Below, piece by piece: positions 36,331 through 46,545 of a stretch of 64,000 nt of DNA. The stretch is taken from assembly GCA_910589415.1 (NCBI GenBank), contig OU342635.1, positions 8,742,001 to 8,806,000 of the forward strand, given 5' to 3'. Within the stretch, counting starts at the first letter, position 1; every line of letters begins with the position of its first letter. The translations under genes and the position numbers were made by a program. This stretch comes from Malachius bipustulatus (Eukaryota > Arthropoda > Insecta > Coleoptera > Melyridae). The notes below the pieces were generated by a model. It was not told the DNA's origin, searched no databases, and saw nothing but the letters and a program-made list of their open reading frames with translations.

Positions 36331-36439
36331 TTCCAATCTTATTTGTGTTCGTGTGGGATTGGAAACACGAAAATTAAACACCTTGGCAACACTGCGTGTG
36401 ATGATGTTAATCATTTAAGCCTTGACCGATGAAAACACT

Positions 36440-37330
36440 GGCTACTTAAAACATCGAAACATCGTTAAACTAAAAACCAATCAGGTCTGTAAAAAAATGA
36501 TAGAACCAGGTTTCTTTAAAATGTTGCAACATTGTTAGTTTAAATTTAAAAAACCCACGCCAAATCAAATTGTTGCGTTCAAATTTCATCAAAATGAAAT
36601 TGTTACTTTTCAGATTATTTAAAATGTTACAATCAGACATCGCACCAAGTTCGCAATAAGTTCGCAACATTTTAAATTGGTAACCTTACTGTACGTCATA
36701 TTATACATCATTTTTAAATAATGTCAATATGTCAATAATATAGATTTAAATCAAGTTTAAATAATATGAAATGATAACCTTTTCAAAAAATTAAACTAAA
36801 CTTATACTTATTAGAGTATGCTGCAACATTTTAACTGTCCTGTATGTATAGGTGACGTTAATGTTAAAACATAAAAGATGTTTTTTAAACCATAGCCTAC
36901 TAGTTTTTTGACTGGCAGTTTTATAGCGTTTTGATAATCTTGTTGCAGCATTTTACAAAATATGACGTGCAACAATTTTGTCTCACTTGTGCTTATATAA
37001 TTTAAAATAAATGCTGCAATATTTTATATACAAATCTGGCCTTTAATAATTAAAAAATGGTCACCAGGTTGCAGCAACATTTTCAGTTTGCTGTAACATT
37101 TTAAAAGCAACATTTTAATAACTGACCTGAACCTTGTAATATAATCAAACCTACTTTGTTGTAATATTCGAAGCCCCTATATCAAGTCCAGGCCAGTTTA
37201 AGGTCAAGCAACAGTTTAGTTTAAAATGTTGCAAACTTTTTGACGTGTATCTGACCATATAAGCCTACAAATACGAACGCTTTAAGAAAGTTTAAATTGT
37301 TGTGGTGAAAATGTTGCAGTGATTGAAAAA
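36440..37330. repeat. Second GCAACATTTTAAA-rich field
   Basis: GCAACATTTTAAATTGG at 36662 is the same core as the 420-1175 array. Related copies occur near 36524, 36822, 37014, 37074, 37092 and 37107, and inverted near 37223. Spacing is irregular, so this is a more decayed or non-tandem version. There is no gene. Confidence 0.65.
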
Positions 37331-38059
37331 ATTAAAGTTCAATGTTAGGTCCATATTAATTTAGAGGAGGCTGAAGATTTAATTTTGCAATAATAAGTAA
37401 ATCTAAATTGTTATTACAGTACATGTCAGATTGACATTATCTTCATTTTCGCTCTAATATTTTTTATTGCGCCCTGGCTGCTTGTCGCCTTTGTTGTTAG
37501 CTTTGAAAAATGAAAGAAAATCTTATTTAGAAACGCTTCAAGCAAGAACAAGCATTACGTTGTAAATACATTTTACAGGCATCCATTAGCAAAATAAATT
37601 ATATAAGCCTTCCTAATTCAAATGAGAATGGAATGGATTATATTAACATGAATTAATCATAATTATTATTATTGTTCGCGTTCTATATTAATTGTTGTTG
37701 CCTTAATGTTATACCTACCTCGGCGATGACGGTAATTATATAATGGAACAATCATTCTAATCATTACACAAACAGCTATGGAGGTTTTTTTTAATTGAAG
37801 GATTAGTATAGAAGCAGAAAAAATTCAAGATATTTATAATACCTACTTATACTTCAATGATTTTATGTATCCTCTAGAAAGGAAACTCCAATCAGTTAAA
37901 AAATCCCATTATAATGATCTGGCTTTGTTTTTTTCGTTTTATCAATTTCATTTTTGCATCAATTCTGAGTTGAATTTGCTACGGATGAGGAATGAGGGAT
38001 TGCAACACGGGATCTACACAATTTATATAAAAATATTAACTTTAAAAAGGTTTCTGAAT
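37331..38059. other. Gene-free AT-rich stretch
   Basis: AT-rich with TAATTATTATTATT-type simple sequence. The 109-codon plus-strand frame at 37865-38194 is largely the antisense shadow of the retrotransposon remnant that follows. Confidence 0.45.
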
Positions 38060-38375
38060 GGGAATCCCTATGACGCCCTGAGAGCGGTGCATGAGCGGTG
38101 GTATCGATTCACGTTAACTTTGATTCGTTGCAGGTTGTATTCTTTAGGAAACACTCCCCTAGGAATTCTATTCCAAAGTGATTTAGCGAGCTGAAACTGA
38201 TATGTATAAGCTATTGCGGCTCGACGTGTTTTTCTATCCTGCCTTATTCTAGGTGAGATCAAACGGGACACGTCTTTATTCGAACACTTCCCATAAAAAA
38301 ATCTGTAAAAAAGGCTCTGGTCAGCTACTTTTCTTTGTTGTTCAAGACTATCTAATTTTTTAGTCCTTTTTTGGT
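38060..38375 (-). pseudogene. 3' remnant of a non-LTR retrotransposon ORF2 (C-terminal tail)
   Basis: Read on the minus strand, one frame from about 38375 to the stop near 38068 gives LDSLEQQRKVADQSLFYRFF, then YGKCSNKDVSRLISPRIRQD, RKTRRAAIAYTYQFQ, and finally LWNRIPRGVFPKEYNLQRIK. This order (SLE-x-RR, LFYR-x-YxGxCS, TR, LWN-x-LP-x-xVFP-x-xYNLQ-x-FK) is the characteristic end of the ORF2 polyprotein in insect jockey/CR1-like non-LTR elements. The usual RT-x-x-Y-x-x-SF segment between the TR and LWN blocks is missing, so there is an internal deletion. The reverse-transcriptase core and endonuclease are absent. It is a dead, 5'-truncated copy. Confidence 0.85.
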
Positions 38376-38989
38376 TTGGGGAGGGGGAGGGGGGCGAAGC
38401 GAGATGTAAACCGCAACTGGAAGTAGGTGTACACTAGTACACTGTAAATGCCACTGACAGTCAGGTGGCATATCCGAAAGTTAGGTGGAAGTAAGTGGAA
38501 ATATGAGGAAGTAAATGGAAGTTTGGTGGAAAGTTTTTTCAAACCTGAATGTAGGTGTACAAGATTTTTGTCGGAGGTTTACCCCTCGGGGCGAATAAGT
38601 TACCTATTCCTAATAAAAACGACTTGAAATAAGAAAAACATTCAGTCCTAAAGCAAAATAATGTTTCTCAGTCTTTACGCTGAGAACTTTTCATCATACT
38701 TGGGGGTGGTAATTCTGTTCATCCTTCATATAATCCAGACTTTACTCTAAGTGGCTATCATCTCCATGGACCACTCAAAAAGTTCTCGAGAGACATGTAA
38801 TATGAGTCTAATGAGGGATTGATTGATATGGATAGAAAATTACTTGCGTCATCAAGCCAACGGGAAAACTGGTACCGGAAAAGTGGGACGATTTTAAGGA
38901 TTGATTGTAACTTTAAAAAAATTAAGCTTACCCACACTGACTTTTGAAAGGTTAATTCATAATAATTTATATTAGCTGGAACTATATTA
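38376..38989. other. Gene-free stretch
   Basis: 38376-38560 has a G-rich patch and repeats of TAGGTGTACA and AGTAGGTGG-type sequence. The rest is AT-rich with no gene. Confidence 0.4.
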
Positions 38990-39724
38990 GGCGCCGGTGC
39001 AAATGTTTCACCACGATGCTTCGAAAATCGGATAAAAAGATTGAGAGTGGAAGTTTAGATTCTGTAGAGAATCCGCGTGTAATCGGCGCAGTCGGACCGG
39101 CAATCCAAGCGTAGGAAACTCCGGGAAACTCCTGAAATAAAAGTCATGTAAAATGAAGTTATCGCCGGGAGGAGGGGACGCTCAGCACTCTGACCTACTG
39201 AAACTGAAAGAAGCACGTCAAATTCCCGCCGCTTCAGTCTAGAAGGCCGCGTTCATTCAGAGACGATACCTGCAACGTTGCCAGCTCTTTTCATCACTTC
39301 TCTCTTATCAACTCTTCTGCTCAGACTACTTATTAAATATAAATACTAAATACAATCTCAGCGGACTCGATTCCCTAATATTACGTATCAAATATAAAAT
39401 GAGGCTTATAATAATATTTCCTCGATACATACAAATCAATGTGGCAACACAGCCTTGACGAAACTGTCCGTAAACTAAATTATTGTCCCGGATCGAGAAG
39501 GGAAAGAGAGACTCTTTTAACGCCCCAGCCGGGCGTTTACCCCAGGAGACTTTTTATTATTCATCCTCCCGACATCTCGACAATTGTCTCACCCTTGTTT
39601 GATCCTCTCACAGGGGTCGTGGCATTATTCTCTGGTGCCGGCGCGCAAGTGTGTTAGTGTCGCGTAATTAAGAAGAAGAATACACTTGTGGAGAAGAGAA
39701 GACTGATTGTTGATTTGGTTTCAG
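38990..39724 (+). promoter_or_regulatory. GC-rich single-copy region upstream of candidate exon
   Basis: CpG-containing, non-repetitive DNA precedes the candidate coding exon. It includes GGCGCCGG near 38990, CCGGCGCGCAAG near 39638 and an Inr-like TTCAG near 39256. It may be a promoter and 5' UTR. The 72-codon frame at 39439-39657 lacks a recognisable domain. An acceptor-like tract TTGATTTGGTTTCAG ends at 39724. Confidence 0.3.
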
Positions 39725-39747
39725 ACGAGTCAGGATGCGAGGCTGAC

Positions 39748-39855
39748 ATGGCCGAGGGGAGCGTGGAAGAGGAGAGTGGAGAGATGTTGGGTCCTACCGT
39801 AGCGCATCCGACCCTGACTCCGGCCTCCTGTAACCCACCGTACAAGCAGGAGGAG
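39748..39855 (+). CDS. Candidate first coding exon of a host gene (36 codons, then donor)
   Basis: The ATG at 39748 lies in a good context (G at -3 and G at +4) and opens 36 codons that end exactly in phase at GAG|GTAAGT, with the intron GT at 39856-39857. The peptide is acidic and then proline-rich: MAEGSVEEESGEMLG followed by PTVAHPTLTPASCNPPYKQ. The frame is also open upstream to 39658 without an ATG, and an acceptor-like TTTCAG ends at 39724, so the exon could begin there as part of 5' UTR or as an internal exon. GC content and third-position GC are higher than in flanking DNA. I do not recognise the protein. No downstream exon was found before 64000, so the next exon would lie beyond the window or be too short to see. 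Confidence 0.4.
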
Positions 39856-39952
39856 GTAAGTCGTCTAAGTTTTTTCCTCGGTTTTTTCCTAGTTGTTTTA
39901 GCACTTAAATTCTCTTTACAATTATGTTCACTTTTGGGGCTTAGCTTACATA

Positions 39953-40976
39953 CAGGCTAGTCCAAAAAAGAAAAAACCGAAACAGTCCTGTTAACTTGAA
40001 AACTGAAGATGTACGCTAAAAACGCCGAAGCAGGTCGACTTTGTTATTGAGGGGGACATCTTTAGGTAACAAATTGACTTGTTTCGACGTTTTTCGCGCA
40101 TATCTTCACTTTCCAAGTTTTCTTACCGTTCTTGATTTGTCGACTCAAGATTTTGTTAACCAAAACAATGATCCTCGATTGCTTGAAATAGATACTTCTG
40201 AAGTTTTGAGTTGCCAAAAGTCTGTGGCTGATGGAGCGAGCTTTCCAATGCCAAACATTTCACATACATACATACATACTTATGAAGTCAATTGATATTT
40301 TTTCTGGAGTTTTTCTGTTCGAATTGTTCCATATTTAATCTGTCGGCATCTCTTCACTGTAAATACTAACAGCTCATGTTCGAGATTACGAACATAATCA
40401 CCCGTTTTAAAATGTTTTGAACACACTCTGCCATTTGCCGTATTTATTTTGTCTTGACGAAAACACGCATGCTGCCATGCCTTTGATAACACTGGATCAC
40501 TCGGAACCAAAAAATATCATATTATCTGTGCACATTTCGCTCTGTTATCGCTATTATAATACTTGTACACAGCACATGCACCGCACCGATTGTTCAATAG
40601 TTCCTGTGTATCCAATAATAACGTGAATTTAACTAATTAAAACACCATACTTCCTAAATTTAATGCTGTTTATACTTATAACAAGATACTCTAATTATTC
40701 ATACAGACCTAATGGGAAAATGACGTTTTCGTTGGGCCACCTGTATGTAAGCGAAACCCAAAATGTTGGATATCGTTGTAAAGAGAATTCAAGTAGCTTT
40801 CAAATGATGTATCACTCGATAGCTGTTCCCTATGATGATAAGAAAAGGGGTAGCTACCCCTGCCAAGGGGGTGAACTTGGGTAGTTAAATTTTTCACGAA
40901 AATATGTCGGCTTTTTTCGCATACATCTTCACTTTTCAAATTATTAGGCTTGTTACCATTTCGATGGCCCACCCTG
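39953..40976. mobile_element. TA-flanked inverted-repeat element carrying a THAP fragment
   Basis: The left end CAGGCTAGTCC and the right end (reverse complement CAGGGTGGGCCATCG) continue as inverted similarity through AACTTGAAAACTGAAGATGT / AATTTGAAAAGTGAAGATGT and AAAAACGCCGA / AAAAAAGCCGA. TA lies outside both ends (39951-39952 and 40977-40978). A further copy of the right end, in the same orientation as the right end, lies at about 40078-40145. The interior holds a broken THAP zinc finger on the minus strand. No catalytic transposase domain is visible. Confidence 0.75.
40280..40600 (-). pseudogene. THAP zinc-finger domain, broken by one stop
   Basis: On the minus strand the frame reads C-G-A-C at 40585-40574, AVYKYYNSDN, an in-frame TGA at 40519-40517, then YFLVPSDPVLSKAW, HACFRQDKIN, GRVCSKHFKTGDYVRN and LEHELL. 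The four zinc ligands of a THAP finger are all present in the order C-x2-C, about 50 residues, C-x2-H, together with the invariant Trp and the (R/Y)-V-C-S-x-H-F block. The frame ends at 40280, and the AVPTI-like motif is degenerate. There is no in-frame ATG upstream. THAP domains occur in P-element and Kolobok-type transposases and in host DNA-binding proteins. Because it lies within a TA-flanked element, I infer a captured or decayed DNA-binding domain. Confidence 0.8.
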
Positions 40977-41789
40977 TATATAAACAATAATAAATGTTCG
41001 CCAAAACGGCCAATTGGGCTTATACTCCTTCTTGGTGTTTTAAATTCTATGGCTTTGCCCTAAGAGTTCTTCTTCTTATAACTATATCTGATTTTTTTAT
41101 TTCCCCGCAAAGGGAGGTTTTTGGCCTCGGCTACTAGCTACTTAGTCACTAAGCATACAGTGTTGGCTCTGCTTTATCATTTATTCGAAGAATCTAAAAA
41201 AAGTTTCTGTGATAATTTATTGAAAAGTCGTAAAGACGCCGAGAGTGTCATGTATTTCTTCAATTCTTAAAAAATGCGTTGAACATTCACGCGCAAATGG
41301 GAGAGTTCTTCTTCTTCTTCTTCTTTAGGGTTTATGGCCTTTAGATTTTCCAGCCATTTGGCCAGCACAAAGTAAGAGAGTTCAAATATTGCTACGATCA
41401 TGTCAAAACGAAATAATTCTGTTAAATTGGCCAGATTTAAGTCGAAACTGTGATTATGGTTGTTTGGTTTAAGAATAAATTTATTAGAATTAACTATTTA
41501 AAATAATTGCTACTGTTGAAAAATTTTACACCGAAAAATCGTGTGAAATTGCGTGTAAGCGGCACTTGAAAACCGATTTGTTCTGACAGTCATATGGTTT
41601 TTTGGTCCCCTTTTTTAATTTTTAATTAATATCCTAAAAAACTGTTATTAAAAAAATTAAGTTATTAAAAATTAAGAATAAAATGGGAATTTTGCTATTT
41701 TTTTGGTCAAAAACAAGATTTTAAAAAAAAATTTTTTACAAACTCTAGTTGTGTTTTAAACTGCTCTGGTTGTGCTTCCATTTACTATA
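40977..41789. other. Gene-free stretch
   Basis: 41290-41330 has a CTTCTT microsatellite followed by TAGGGTTTATGGCCTTTAGA. The remainder is AT-rich and may include old transposon debris. No gene is visible. Confidence 0.4.
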
Positions 41790-42147
41790 CAGGGTGATTC
41801 AGACCACCCGTACACCCCTTTTTTCTCGAAAACGGCGCATGGGATTTTTTTGGTAGATAAGCCTCTTTACTAAATCGAGACCAAGGAATTGAATTATGAT
41901 ACTTACGAGCTGCGGAATTTCCGGGAAATCGGAAAATTTGCTACCAACTTTGAAATTTTAAATGTAACTCTAGATCAAATTGGCCATATTTGCGAAGGTC
42001 TTTGGAAAAGAAACAACTTTTGTAAAAAACATTTTTTCCTATCAACTTTCCATTGCTGAGATATGACAAACTGAAATTTCATACAGTCTACAGGCATTTT
42101 ATACAAATATCCGAACGCACCCCAAAAATCAGTTCCACAGATAACAG
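41790..42147 (+). repeat. Left terminal inverted repeat of the DD41D element
   Basis: 358 bp, inverted copy of 43529-43886. The visible differences are ATGATAC versus ATTATAC near 41898 and AAATATCCG versus AAATTTCCG near 42112. Weaker similarity extends past 42147 (CATTTTTCATGG, TTTTTGACAGTTG) toward about 42200. Confidence 0.93.
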
Positions 42148-42290
42148 ACAACCATTTTTCATGGCTTGACACTTTTGAAAGTTGCATCATTTTTGACAGT
42201 TGTATCATTTTTGACAGTAGCGTCTTTAAAATGCATAGTTTGAATTTAAAAGTCGAATATTTAAGTAATAAAAAGATTAGTTTCGTGAAT

Positions 42291-43340
42291 ATGGCGTACA
42301 CAAACGAAGAAGCTTTTGAAATGTTGATGGTACTGGGTGAATGTCATCAGAATTATTCAGCAGCTCAGAGATTGTATGCTCAGCGGTATCCTAATCGCAC
42401 ACATCATTCTCGTTTGGTTTTTAAGCGTTTGGCCACTAGCATTCGCATAACAGGTAAAATTCAGCCAAACCACAACAGAAATGATGTAATAAGGCGACCA
42501 ATTATGGATGAAGTAGCACCTGATATTGTGGCTGCTGTTATTGTCAATCCTCATGATTCCACTCGAAGAATTTCAGCAGATTCCGGTGTGTCACAGTCGA
42601 CTGTGTGGAGAATTTTGCACAACAATGGTCTGCATCCATACCACATAAACCTTCATCAAGAACTAACAAATGACGATTTTAGAAAACGTCTCGTATTTTG
42701 CAACTGGTATCGTCGTCAGAATCATGACTTCCATAAGAAAATCTTGTGGACAGATGAAGCAACTTTCAAAAGTAGTGGCAATGTGAACATTCACAATGCA
42801 CATTATTGGTCAGAGGAGAATCCGCATTGGTTACGAACAGTTGACCGCCAACATGTGTGGAGCCTCAACACTTGGTGCGGTATTATTGGTGCTCAAATAA
42901 TTGGTCTCTATTTTTTTGATGAACATTTAAGTGGCAACCTGTACAATGAATTTTTACGGAATCACTTGCCAGAATTGCTCGAAGATATCCCGTTGGCTAC
43001 AAGGGTAACAATGTGGTTACAACAAGACGGTTGCCCTGCTCATTATTCTTTGCTTGTTAGGGATACTCTTAACACGTTTTTTCCTTACAGATGGATAGGA
43101 AGATCCGGTCAAATATCTTGGCCTCCGCGGTCGCCAGATTTGACACCGCTGGATTTCTATTTATGGGGTAGGATTAAGGACTTAGTTTATCAAGAGCGTC
43201 CAATCAGCAGAAATGACATGAAGCAACGCATTCGAAATGCATGTAATTCAATTGCCCCAGAGGAAATTTCAAGAGCAACAAAGAGTGTTATACGAAGGGC
43301 AGAAATGTGTATTCACAATGGTGGACGACACTTTGAATAA
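42291..43340 (+). CDS. DD41D (rosa-like) Tc1/mariner transposase
   Basis: The product is a transposase that would cut and reinsert the surrounding element in the nucleus. I chose the ATG at 42291 (349 codons) because relatives begin just before the motif YTNEEAFEMLMVLGECH; the frame is open to an earlier ATG at 42231. Residues 1-60 form a first helix-turn-helix. Residues about 90-125 (RRISADSGVSQSTVWRILHN) form a second. The catalytic triad is D155 in WTDEATF, D246 in QQDGCPAH and D288 in SPDLTPLDFYLWG. The last two have 41 residues between them, which defines the DD41D group typified by rosa from Ceratitis. Length is normal for the family. No stop or frameshift is present. AATAAA overlaps the stop codon (43336-43341) and may serve as polyadenylation signal. 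Confidence 0.96.
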   Translation: MAYTNEEAFEMLMVLGECHQNYSAAQRLYAQRYPNRTHHSRLVFKRLATSIRITGKIQPNHNRNDVIRRPIMDEVAPDIVAAVIVNPHDSTRRISADSGVSQSTVWRILHNNGLHPYHINLHQELTNDDFRKRLVFCNWYRRQNHDFHKKILWTDEATFKSSGNVNIHNAHYWSEENPHWLRTVDRQHVWSLNTWCGIIGAQIIGLYFFDEHLSGNLYNEFLRNHLPELLEDIPLATRVTMWLQQDGCPAHYSLLVRDTLNTFFPYRWIGRSGQISWPPRSPDLTPLDFYLWGRIKDLVYQERPISRNDMKQRIRNACNSIAPEEISRATKSVIRRAEMCIHNGGRHFE

Positions 43341-43528
43341 AATATCACATCTTGCCTAATTGTTAATTTATTTATTGAGGCAACTTATGATTATGTTTAT
43401 TAATTAAATATTAAAGTGATTCTGATGTTCTTCTAAAATTTTAACTCTTATAATAACAAGTCTTATTAATACATGTTCAATTTAAAGTTGCAACTGTCAA
43501 AAATGACAAATCCATAAAAAATTGTTAC

Positions 43529-43886
43529 CTGTTATCTGTGGAACTGATTTTTGGGGTGCGTTCGGAAATTTGTATAAAATGCCTGTAGACTGTATGAAAT
43601 TTCAGTTTGTCATATCTCAGCAATGGAAAGTTGATAGGAAAAAATGTTTTTTACAAAAGTTGTTTCTTTTCCAAAGACCTTCGCAAATATGGCCAATTTG
43701 ATCTAGAGTTACATTTAAAATTTCAAAGTTGGTAGCAAATTTTCCGATTTCCCGGAAATTCCGCAGCTCGTAAGTATAATAATTCAATTCCTTGGTCTCG
43801 ATTTAGTAAAGAGGCTTATCTACCAAAAAAATCCCATGCGCCGTTTTCGAGAAAAAAGGGGTGTACGGGTGGTCTGAATCACCCTG
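43529..43886 (-). repeat. Right terminal inverted repeat of the DD41D element
   Basis: 358 bp, inverted copy of 41790-42147 with about two differences. It ends GAATCACCCTG followed by the target TA at 43887-43888. Confidence 0.93.
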
Positions 43887-43888
43887 TA

Positions 43889-44629
43889 GATAGACACAAA
43901 GAAAGTTGCGAATTTGCGAAAGAGGTCTTCCTATCTAAATTTGAGAAAGACAAAATCGTAAAACAATAATAATTATTGTGAAAGTTACTGTTGATCGTTC
44001 ACAGAAAGCTTTTCACTCGTCTGGGAAGAGTTTGCATTCGTTCGCATCTACCAAGAAATTATTTCATGTGTAGAGGTGAGAGCTATCGTGAAAATCTTAT
44101 TTTTGTCCTTAAAAATCGCAGATTCAAAATTTTTTCTCTCTACCAAACTTCTCTTAAAAGTAAACTTACAGAAAAAGTGGACACCTATTGACACTGCAGT
44201 TTTTAGATAAAGCGACTGTAATTTTGTTTTTTGTTCCGACGACCACCTGCGAAAATGACAAATATCACCCTAAATTTGAAAAGTAAAATATCACCTAGAG
44301 TGATATTAAGTAATGTCAATTTAGTTAGTACTCCTTAAATTAGGCAACCCATAATATACCTACGTATAGGATTTTCGGATGTATAGGGTATAGGATATGA
44401 AAGAATCGTTCAATAAGCAAATAAATCAACCTATGTATAAGTTTATACTATGATCTACTATAATTATGTAATTTTGAATACTATTAGCTATTTCTACAAG
44501 CAATTTTTTACCAACAACAAGTTTTTCTAATTCAATCATTACTAGTTTTTGTGAAGTTATGAAATAAAAAAAAATTTTCTGAAATTTTGCATTATTCTGT
44601 GGTAGTAGGAAAAATATAGTACATTACTT
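43889..44629. other. Gene-free AT-rich stretch
   Basis: There is no gene. TATCACCCTAAATTTGAAAA and TATCACCTAGAGTGATATT around 44262-44312 form a small inverted pair on either side of AAAAGTAAAA. Confidence 0.4.
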
Positions 44630-44639
44630 GTGTGAAAAG

Positions 44640-44790
44640 TGTCATTTCACACTCGTGTGATTGCCGCACTCGGCTAGCGCCTCGTTGACAACATTCTCGC
44701 ACTAATTCTCCCACTAATATTTATAGTACTATAAATATTATAATTAAAATTAATTAAAATGACATAATTATGTCATTTTAATTAAGGCGC
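44640..44790. repeat. CpG-containing box followed by two perfect palindromes
   Basis: TTCACACTCGTGTGATTGCC at 44646, followed by GCACTCGGCTAGCGCCTCG, is a CpG-rich box in AT-rich DNA and resembles a dispersed insect repeat. It is followed by a perfect 26-bp palindrome at 44715-44740 (half TAATATTTATAGT) and a perfect 36-bp palindrome at 44750-44785 (half TTAATTAAAATGACATAA). No inverted termini bound the whole, so the element type is unclear. Confidence 0.55.
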
Positions 44791-46379
44791 ATATACGATA
44801 TTGAAAGAACAAAGTTCCTATAAGTAAAACATTCTCCAATATTTATTTAATCTTATTGTTTCGTAACTGTTAAAGTGGCCTATACTGATACATTTAGGTA
44901 CTAAAATGTGACGATTCGATAATATACCTAATACTACTAATACTGCCAGCAGTGGCATTGGCATTGGATGAATCTGCGAATTCTATGGATAGAACTAGGT
45001 ACAATCATATTACTTAATATTAATCGATGGCCCTAGTCAGAAGCGCTCGTTAGATCTGACGACCCATTATTAAAGATTTAGGTCCTCCTCGTGTAGATAG
45101 AGATTCTCTCCCTTTCCCTTTTGCCCTTTGTCTTGCGCATTGTATAAATAATAGGTACCTACCGTGTTTGTGTTTCTAGTAGATTATAGATGAAACTCTA
45201 GTGGTAGTGGTAGGTAGGTAGAGTATAGTGATGGTGCTGGTGGTCGACATGATAGCATTAAATATGACAGACCAACAAGGAATCGATTAGCCTTGTCCTT
45301 ACTAAGACTGAGACTAAGACTAAGGGTCAATAATAATAAATGGTATAATTAAGTTATTATTAGACAAACGGTAGTCAAGATTGGAATGGAAATTTTTCAA
45401 TGCAAGGAGCGCAACGTTAAAAGGTTCCCACATCTGGCCGGCTCTGTATTGATTGCAGAAAAAACAAACGAATCGCAGCCAGTCGGTGGTGGTGTAGGGT
45501 GTAAGCGGGAGGGGAATTACGTATTTAACTCGATAATGTAAAACACGTAGCTTTTGTAAATAGCAGTTGATTCGACGCCACTGGGCGCGCGGGTGCAAGG
45601 GGGTAAACTGGGAGGGGGGGAGGGGTCGGGTGGATCCCCGCGCGAATCTAAACAAAAGCACGATACAAAGGCTAACTCCAAATGGAGCGAGATAAAAACT
45701 GAAATATACAATGGAATTAATTTTGTTCAATTTAGATTAACTTCATTTGTGATCACGCGGGGAGTTTGCGAAAAAAAAAATAAAGGAAAATCGCCTCCTA
45801 AAAACTGTTTCATTAAAATGGTGCTTCCACTCATTTATTCTCAATTTCCGAAGGGGGTGATGAGAGGACAGGGCTGGTATTGGTTGGAGACAATCGGATT
45901 ACGCCATGTTGCCGTCCTAGGACTAGAAACATCAACCGTATATTTAACAGTCTTGCACAATCTTTTAATATTTATGAGATCCACTCCCCAGTATATACGG
46001 CATGTAACAGACATACATGGTCACTTAATAATCGCTCTCACCATAAAATGACTATCTTAAAAAAAAAATAACGTTCATATGTCTTAACGTTTATCAAATG
46101 TCTGTTATTACACGATGTAAGCTCAGCGAAGAAATACCTATGTCTTCTGCTATAATAAAAGTACAAGCCATAAATAATCCTAAGAGTAATGAAGTTTCTA
46201 AATATCAAGCACCATATGATCCGGCAACCGCGCTGAATTGCTGTTGAGTTCTATCAAGCAACCAATGTAAGACAGGACGGGATGACTTTATTATGACGGG
46301 CCACTTGATCGATCTTGACGGTTATTAACATTCGATTACAACCCCATCGAGAGCAGGCAGTCGGGGTGTTCGCAGCCAC
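44791..46379. other. Gene-free stretch with GC-rich patch
   Basis: 45480-45660 is GC-rich (GGGAGGGGGGGAGGGG near 45610). The 136-codon minus-strand frame and the 152-codon plus-strand frame overlap here, but neither contains a recognisable domain or splice support. I leave both as non-coding. Confidence 0.35.
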
Positions 46380-46545
46380 TTAACGTCTGGCTGGAGTAGG
46401 TACCGGCCGCCCCCGGCGCCCCCGACGCCTTCTTTCCGCCGCCGCCGCCGCAGCCGCGATCCCGATGCTCGCTCGTCTCCCCCGACATCCGAGACGGCCT
46501 TGGCGGAAAGTGAGAGTTACAGGAGAAGCAAGCGCCGCAGAAATG
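46380..46545. other. GC-rich island, possible exon of unknown strand
   Basis: A GCC-repeat-containing CpG-rich block. On the minus strand an ATG near 46489 opens about 50 codons (MSGETSEHRDRGCGGGGGKK and on) with strongly GC-rich third positions. On the plus strand an ATG-less frame from about 46329 to 46685 is Pro/Arg-rich. Neither matches a family I know. It may be a coding exon, a 5' UTR or a CpG-rich regulatory block. Confidence 0.25.

Larger units (their letters stand above)
41790..43886 (+). mobile_element. Complete DD41D mariner-type transposon
   Basis: A 2,097-bp element starts CAGGGTGATTCAGACCACCC and ends with the exact inverse, flanked by TA on both sides (41788-41789 and 43887-43888). 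The 358-bp terminal repeats (41790-42147 and 43529-43886) differ at about two positions, and weaker inverted similarity continues inward for about another 50 bp. The single ORF is intact. Long repeats of this kind are unlike the roughly 30-bp ends of typical mariner elements and closer in scale to Tc3. Near-identical repeats with an intact frame indicate a very recent insertion that could still be active. Confidence 0.95.

Noticed and set aside
45320..45730. 136-codon minus-strand frame and overlapping 152-codon plus-strand frame
   Set aside because: No recognisable domain, both strands equally open, and a GC-rich patch that lowers stop-codon frequency explains them.
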